The position numbers and the translations under genes were made by a program. The notes beneath the pieces are model-generated. The model was not told the origin of the DNA. It ran no database searches and saw nothing but the letters and a program-made list of their open reading frames with translations. A stretch of DNA of 64,000 nucleotides from Symbiodinium natans. Lineage: Eukaryota > Sar > Dinophyceae > Suessiales > Symbiodiniaceae. The stretch is from the NCBI GenBank assembly GCA_905221605.1, contig CAJNDS010000613.1, forward strand, positions 420,001-484,000. The letters are read 5' to 3'. This document shows positions 59,901 to 64,000 of the stretch, piece after piece; within the stretch, counting starts at the first letter, position 1; every line of letters starts with the position of its first letter.

Positions 59901-62855
59901 CTGCCTCTGGGAGAGGCGGAAAAAGACCAAAAAAAGCCTGCCAAGCCCTAAGCCCCCAAAGGGTTTAGGGTTTAGGGTTTAGGGTTTAGGGTTTCGGGTT
60001 TCGGGTTTAGGGTTTAGGGTCAAACCCGCCCCCCCCAAAAGAAACAAAAAAGGTGGTCTCGGATGCTCAAGGCTCAGGTCTTGAGAGCAAATTCTGTGGG
60101 ATTCCTAGACCCTCCACCCTACAAAGCTCCTAACCCACCAAACCCTGACGTGGGTTTAGGGTTTGGGGTTTGGGGTTTAGGGTCTAAGGTCTAGGGTGTA
60201 GGCTTTAGGGTTTAGGGTTTAGGGTTTAGGGTTTAGGGTTTAAGGTTTAGGGTTTAGGGTTAGGGTTCAGGCCCCTGGGACAGCGATGGCTGAGCCGAGC
60301 AGCCCTCCGCACAGCTGGCACAGAAGCAGGTGAACCTGCAGGAGCTCGGAATTGGGGCTTAGGGTTCTGCAGAAGATGTGCATGTATAAACATATCTGTG
60401 TGCACAACCACACAGGCAGCAAGAGAAAGAGAGAGAGAGAGAGACATAAAAAATGTGTATATGATATGATATATATATATATTATATATATATGTAACAA
60501 ATGCGTGTGAATATAAAGATATATAGAGAGAGAGAGGAGAGAGAGCACAGGAACCCGTAAGTCTAGATTCAAAGCCTAGGGGTGGTTTGAGGGAGGGGTG
60601 GGGGGGGGGGGGATCATTCAGGGGGTTTAGGGCGGCTTAGGGATTTGTAAACTTCGAACCCATGCACCCTAAAAGTCCCGAAGCCGCCACTGAACCCTGA
60701 ACCCTGAACCTAAACCCTAAACCCTAAACCCTAAAACCAGAACCCTAAACCCTAAACCCTACACCCTAGACCCTAAACCCTAAACCCTAAACCCTAAACC
60801 CTAAACCCTAAACCCTAAACCCTAAACCCTAAACCCTAAACCCTAAACCCTAAACCCTGCCCGGGCACAGGCAAAACCACCGCAAAGACCAACTTGTCCA
60901 GCCTCGGGAGGCGGTCCAAAGGTTTTGGGGCATAGGGCGTGGGGAGTTTGGAGTTTGGGGCTTACGGGCTTAAGGGCTTAGGGTTTAAGGCTTAGGGTCT
61001 AGGGTTGAGGGTTTAGGGTTTAGGGTCTAGGGTTTAGGGTTTAGGCTTTAGGCTTTAGGGCTTGGGCGGCTGTTGTTCGAGGGGCTGGGGTGTAATGACA
61101 AAGCTCTTGGCGTCAAGGAGTGGGTTTGAGCTAGGAGCGGGGTTGCTGTAGGGCTCGGGGCTTCGGCTTAGGCCTTTCCTGACTAAGCAGACTGGATACC
61201 TATCTGATACCAACTACCCCAGAAAAACCGTAATGACGAGATAGACCCGAAAATGACACCCTAAACCCTAAACCCTAAGCCCTAAACCCTAAACCCTAAA
61301 CCCTAAACCCTAAACCCTAAACCCTAAAGCGCATTCAAGGCGCAAAAGGTTGGGTCCGACGGCCTCGGAGAAGCTGAGGGCACTGGCGCTGGCCACCGCC
61401 ACAAAGGCAGCGCCCAGGACGGAGGCATACCTGGAGGTTCTTCTCGAGAAGTTTGAGTGGTTTCGGGTTTAGGGTTTAGGGTTTAGGGTTTAGGGTTTAG
61501 GGTTTAGGGTTTAGGGTTTAGGGTTTAGGGCTTCGGGTTTAGGATCTCCAGGAGTTTGAGTGGTTTAGGGTTTTGGATTTAGGGCTTAGGGCTAGGACTT
61601 GGGGAAGAATGCTTTTTAACTTAGTGCCCAGTACCGCGCGACTGCCACGTTGGGGTTGTCCCGTTCTTTGAGGGGAGGAACCCTAAAACCCTAAACCCTA
61701 AACCCTCAACCCTCAACCCTAAACCCTAAACCGTTCCTGAACTGTGGGTTCGGGCTGGGTTTAAGCTCAGGACCGTGGGCTTCCCCAGCTTTGATCCGAA
61801 ACAAACTTCGGCTACCACCAAAAAAACACTTCGCCAAACAACTGTCCTTCAAAGACCAAAGTCCTCGTTCATTGCAAGAGCTACATGCCTACAACGCTAA
61901 CACCCGAGCCCTAAAACCCGAAAGCCCTGAGCCCCTAAACTCTCAACCATAGAACCCTAACACCTGCAAGCCAAACTTGAAGCCACCCGAAACCCTAAAC
62001 GCTAACCCCTAACCCCTAAACCCTAAACCTGAACCCTAAACCCTAAACCCTAAACCCTAAACCCCAGAAGCAACCAAAAGCCTCTCGCAAACAAGATGCA
62101 AGGATTGGAGCGGGGACATCTTGACTAAGTGCTCCGCCTTGGCCTTTGCTGCGCCCTAAACCCTAAACCCTAAACCCTAAACCCTAAACCCTAAACCCTA
62201 AACCCTAAACCCAAAACCCCAAACCCTAAACCCTAAACACTACACCCTAAACTAGCTTAGGGTCTGAAGCTATTGTAAGCTTGGGGAGGGGAGGGGGGAG
62301 GGGGAGGCGGCACAACTTCAAAGTACGTAGGTGCTGCGGCTGAGGGCTATTGGGGGTCATGGGTTGAGGCTTTAGGGGAGTCACGGAGGGTTTAGGGTTT
62401 AGGGTTTAGGTTTTAGGGTTTAGGGTTTAGGGTTTAGGGCTTAGGGCTTAGGGCTGAGGGTTTCGGGTTTAGGTGGTCTAAGGGGGCAGTGGTAGCTGCG
62501 CAGTATCGCAATGGCTGCCCCCTGGACTTCTCTGAGCCACTACGGGGTGCAAGCATTCCGGCATTGTATTCAAGAGAGTGGACAAGACTTCCGAACTGTT
62601 TATGTATAGAAGTATTATATGTATATATATATATATATGTATTCATGTATTTATGTTTTCATATTCATGTTTATATTTTATGTGTATATTTAACGTTGCA
62701 CGTATATGCATCTTATGTGTATATTTACATGTATTTATTTACGAGTTTCGTTTAGTTTTTTTCAGATGGATGATGTTTTGGTTGCCGCCTTCTGCTTATG
62801 CACTGGCATTTGAATGTTCTATTTATATGTTTATTTATACATGCATGTTCTTATT

Positions 62856-62887
<32 letters not shown>

Positions 62888-63320
62888 GATGGATCTATAG
62901 ATATATAGATATAGATATAGATATAGATATAGATATAGATATAGATATAGATATAGATATAGATATAGATATAGATATAGATATAGATAGATAGATAGAT
63001 AGATACCTATTTATGCGTTTAGATAAACAGAAACAATGAATGTAACACAGGCATATACAAATACTAAGATTCGACAAAGATTGCCAAAACAAAACGGCAC
63101 CTACGTAGACAGCTCTCAGCCCATAAGCCCTACATTAAGCATTGATGCCTAAACCCTCAGGCCTAAACGGCCATGCGGCTAGGATGTAGGGTTTCGAGTT
63201 CAGGTTCGTTTAGGGTTTTCGCGTTTCACTCACCCTTAAAACCCTAAGCCTGCAGCAGAAGCGGCCACAAAAGTCTCGTAGGTCTCTTGGGGCGTGCTTG
63301 CGAACTCATGCCTCACACTC
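56955..63320 (-). CDS. Formate/nitrite transporter (FNT) family channel, 12 exons
   Basis: Exons 5' to 3': 63254-63320, 62100-62143, 61344-61430, 60869-60902, 60304-60335, 59850-59904, 59505-59562, 59040-59121, 58593-58671, 57874-57957, 57521-57622, about 56955-57017. All junction phases agree, giving about 260 residues, the usual FNT size. Family marks in order: KMSPLQSL before membrane helix 1, [11 protein letters not shown] (helix 2), QLTTSN (the TSN loop), [23 protein letters not shown] (helix 3), [14 protein letters not shown] (CNW motif, helix 4), KMTGIW...[13 protein letters not shown] (helix 5 with the pore His), [12 protein letters not shown] and [12 protein letters not shown] (helix 6). 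FNT proteins are pentameric channels for formate, nitrite or lactate-like anions; the substrate here is unknown. Donors: 7 GC, 3 GT, 1 GA; all acceptors AG|G. Most introns hold telomere-like repeats. Confidence 0.9.
57027..57290 (+). repeat. TTTAGGG block in FNT intron
   Basis: About 260 bp of heptamers with TTCAGGG, TTTCGGG and TCCAGGG variants in clusters, then G-rich degenerate sequence. It fills most of the intron between the IIPVLLGN exon and the next. Confidence 0.9.
57711..57835 (-). repeat. Decayed heptamer array (CCTTAAA/CCTTGAA) in FNT intron
   Basis: Tandem 7-bp words such as CCTTAAA, CCCTTGAAT and CCCTTAAG keep heptamer spacing but have almost no exact CCCTAAA. It looks like a telomere-like block that homogenised on a variant. 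Confidence 0.85.
57934..58024 (-). repeat. 57-bp tandem duplication over an FNT exon start
   Basis: The 30-bp segment coding EVMSKDIKG, with its AG|GTC acceptor, occurs twice, offset 57 bp (exon starts 57957 and 58014). The spacing is a multiple of three and the longer version is open, so either acceptor gives a readable exon of 84 or 141 bp. Confidence 0.85.
58915..59022 (-). repeat. CCCTAAA block in FNT intron
   Basis: About 13 heptamers with CCCTAAAA variants, ending about 20 bp from the donor of the 59040-59121 exon. Confidence 0.9.
59140..59425. repeat. Opposed telomere-like blocks in one FNT intron
   Basis: G-rich heptamers at 59150-59230 and C-rich heptamers at 59380-59420, on either side of a unique core, inside the intron between 59505 and 59121. 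Confidence 0.88.
59567..59672 (+). repeat. TTTAGGG block touching an FNT splice acceptor
   Basis: On the coding strand the heptamer array runs straight into CCTAAACCTGCAG|GTG, the acceptor of the 59505-59562 exon. The repeat therefore supplies the 3' end of the intron. Confidence 0.9.
59958..60265 (+). repeat. Two TTTAGGG blocks in one FNT intron
   Basis: Heptamer blocks at 59958-60020 and 60150-60265 with unique DNA between, in the intron between the exons at 60304-60335 and 59850-59904. Confidence 0.9.
60420..60545. repeat. GA and AT microsatellites in FNT intron
   Basis: (GA)n at 60422-60443, (AT)n at 60468-60495 and (AG)n at 60525-60545, in the intron between 60869 and 60335. The ORFs here (60247-60572, minus) are translated microsatellite. 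Confidence 0.92.
60693..60860 (-). repeat. CCCTAAA block ending 9 bp from an FNT donor
   Basis: About 20 heptamers, the last 12 perfect. On the coding strand the intron is GTGCCCGGGCAGGG followed by the array. Confidence 0.92.
60960..61328. repeat. Opposed telomere-like blocks in FNT intron
   Basis: G-rich heptamers at 60975-61065 and C-rich heptamers at 61257-61328, separated by unique DNA, in the intron between 61344 and 60902. The C-rich block ends about 16 bp from the donor. Confidence 0.9.
61455..62070. repeat. Three telomere-like blocks in FNT intron
   Basis: G-rich at 61461-61545 and C-rich at 61680-61732 and 61985-62065, all inside the intron between the 62100-62143 and 61344-61430 exons. 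Confidence 0.9.
62153..62475. repeat. Opposed telomere-like blocks in the 5' FNT intron
   Basis: C-rich at 62153-62255 and G-rich at 62388-62475. The C-rich block lies just upstream of the acceptor at 62143. A minus-strand open stretch at 62480-62590 has no assigned role. Confidence 0.9.
62615..63003. repeat. AT-rich tract with (GATATA)n hexamer array
   Basis: (AT)n at 62617-62638 and 62858-62886, then about 15 GATATA hexamers from about 62895 to 62985 passing into (GATA)n to 63003. This is the most AT-rich part of the window and lies in the intron between 63254 and 62143. ORFs over it are translated repeat. Confidence 0.93.
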
Positions 63321-64000
63321 CTGGCGGGCGGCCAAAAACAGTCCCAAGCTTTGGGGTTCAGGGCTTAGGAATTCAGAGTGGCGTCAGGGTTTAGGGGGTG
63401 TAGGGCAAGTTCAGGGCTGCAGGGTTTGATATTTAAGCTTTGGGTTTTCGGTTTAGGGGTTGGGGGTTTCGGGTGCAGGGCTCCTCGGGCCCGAGGTGTC
63501 CCGTTTTCTACACCTTACCCTTCTGAAAGGCCCCGATATTCGTCCCTCCTGCAATCCTTTCAGCCTCTCCCCCCCCCCCCCATACTTTGCCCGGCCGCCT
63601 CTTGAAAACTCGCGTACTTTTGCCGCGATACAGAGATGTCGCAAGGCAGGCGGCAACCTTTCAACAGAGAGGGGTTTGGGGCCTTAGGGCCCAGGGCTTA
63701 GGGTTGAATAATGAGGGCTTGGATCTGCAAACAACCTAAACCCTGAACCTTTTTACCCTAGCCCTGAACCCTGAGCCCTAAAAAAACCGTAAGCCCTTAT
63801 TGCACAAGCTCTATTTCAAACACCTGATCAAGGTAAGTCCAAGCGTCCAGGGACTGCTGCATCCTCGCAAAGCCTGCAAACCGAGTGGCAGGGGGGAAGG
63901 GGGTGCCCCGAAACCCTAAACCCTAAACCCTAAACCCTAAACCCCAAAGCGAAGAAGTGAAGTCTTCAGCGGGTTTTGGGGGAAGGGGGGAGGCGGGGGT
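63321..64000. other. Right window edge
   Basis: G-rich degenerate heptamers at 63345-63480, a poly-C run at about 63569-63582, C-rich heptamers near 63735-63785 and a CCCTAAA block at 63908-63945. Apart from the possible first FNT exon at 63822-63873 nothing is assigned. Confidence 0.6.
63822..63873 (-). CDS. Candidate first exon of the FNT gene
   Basis: On the minus strand TTTGCAG|GC precedes an ATG at 63862 that opens MQQSLDAWTYLDQ, followed by a GT near 63822-63824. Ending after CAGGT gives the phase needed by the next FNT exon (63320). The plus strand of the same DNA has a GATCAAGGTAAGT donor-like word, so the reading is uncertain. Between it and 63320 I see a C13 run, telomere-like DNA and no exon. 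Confidence 0.35.

Noticed and set aside
62578-62994. 138-codon plus-strand ORF and the minus-strand ORF at 62895-63092
   Set aside because: Low-complexity Tyr/Ile and Ser/Ile strings are translations of the (AT)n and (GATATA)n microsatellites inside an FNT intron.
1-64000. Eimeria/Toxoplasma or plant subtelomere as the source
   Set aside because: These lineages share the TTTAGGG repeat, but their introns are overwhelmingly GT-AG. The inferred GC/GA donors with AG|G, tiny exons and tandem gene arrays fit dinoflagellates better. No CAG-rich coding typical of Eimeria was seen.

Overview
The window reads as nuclear DNA of a dinoflagellate, probably but not provably. Two intron-rich genes can be reassembled by hand from tiny exons. 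Their inferred introns use mostly GC donors, some GT and a few GA, and almost all acceptors are AG followed by G; this mix is the known dinoflagellate signature. Blocks of the heptamer TTTAGGG/CCCTAAA, a telomere repeat type known from dinoflagellates (and plants, chromerids, coccidia), occur about every 0.3-1 kb in both orientations. Almost all long ORFs are chance ORFs crossing exons and introns; the real coding signal is in exons of 17-102 bp.

Layout. (1) 1-4200: left flank, telomere-like blocks around one unrecognised 263-codon ORF (1378-2169, minus). (2) About 4202-53165: a head-to-tail array of five units of 10.06, 10.04, 9.87, 8.86 and 9.76 kb plus a decayed ~375 bp remnant. Each unit carries a minus-strand gene whose exons assemble, in consistent phase, into a rhodanese-fold phosphatase of the Cdc25/Acr2 type, with an LLDVRD motif, the active-site loop HCQFSLHRGP (HC-x5-R) and a closing VLDRGFRGW motif. 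(3) 53165-56400: mixed low-information DNA with telomere-like blocks and a few weak exon candidates. (4) About 56400-63900: one minus-strand gene for a formate/nitrite transporter (FNT) family channel, 12 well-supported exons, with telomere-like DNA in most introns. Microsatellites lie at 60.4 kb and 62.6-63.0 kb.

The five phosphatase copies fall into two sequence types (A: units 1-3; B: unit 5). Unit 4 is a mosaic: mostly type B, with an internal A-type tract that matches unit 1. Between types the catalytic exons differ mainly at synonymous positions, which argues that the copies are, or recently were, functional genes. No rRNA, tRNA, CRISPR, IS element or bacterial-type operon was seen. The window starts with the G-rich strand, the wrong orientation for a left chromosome end, so no true terminus is shown.
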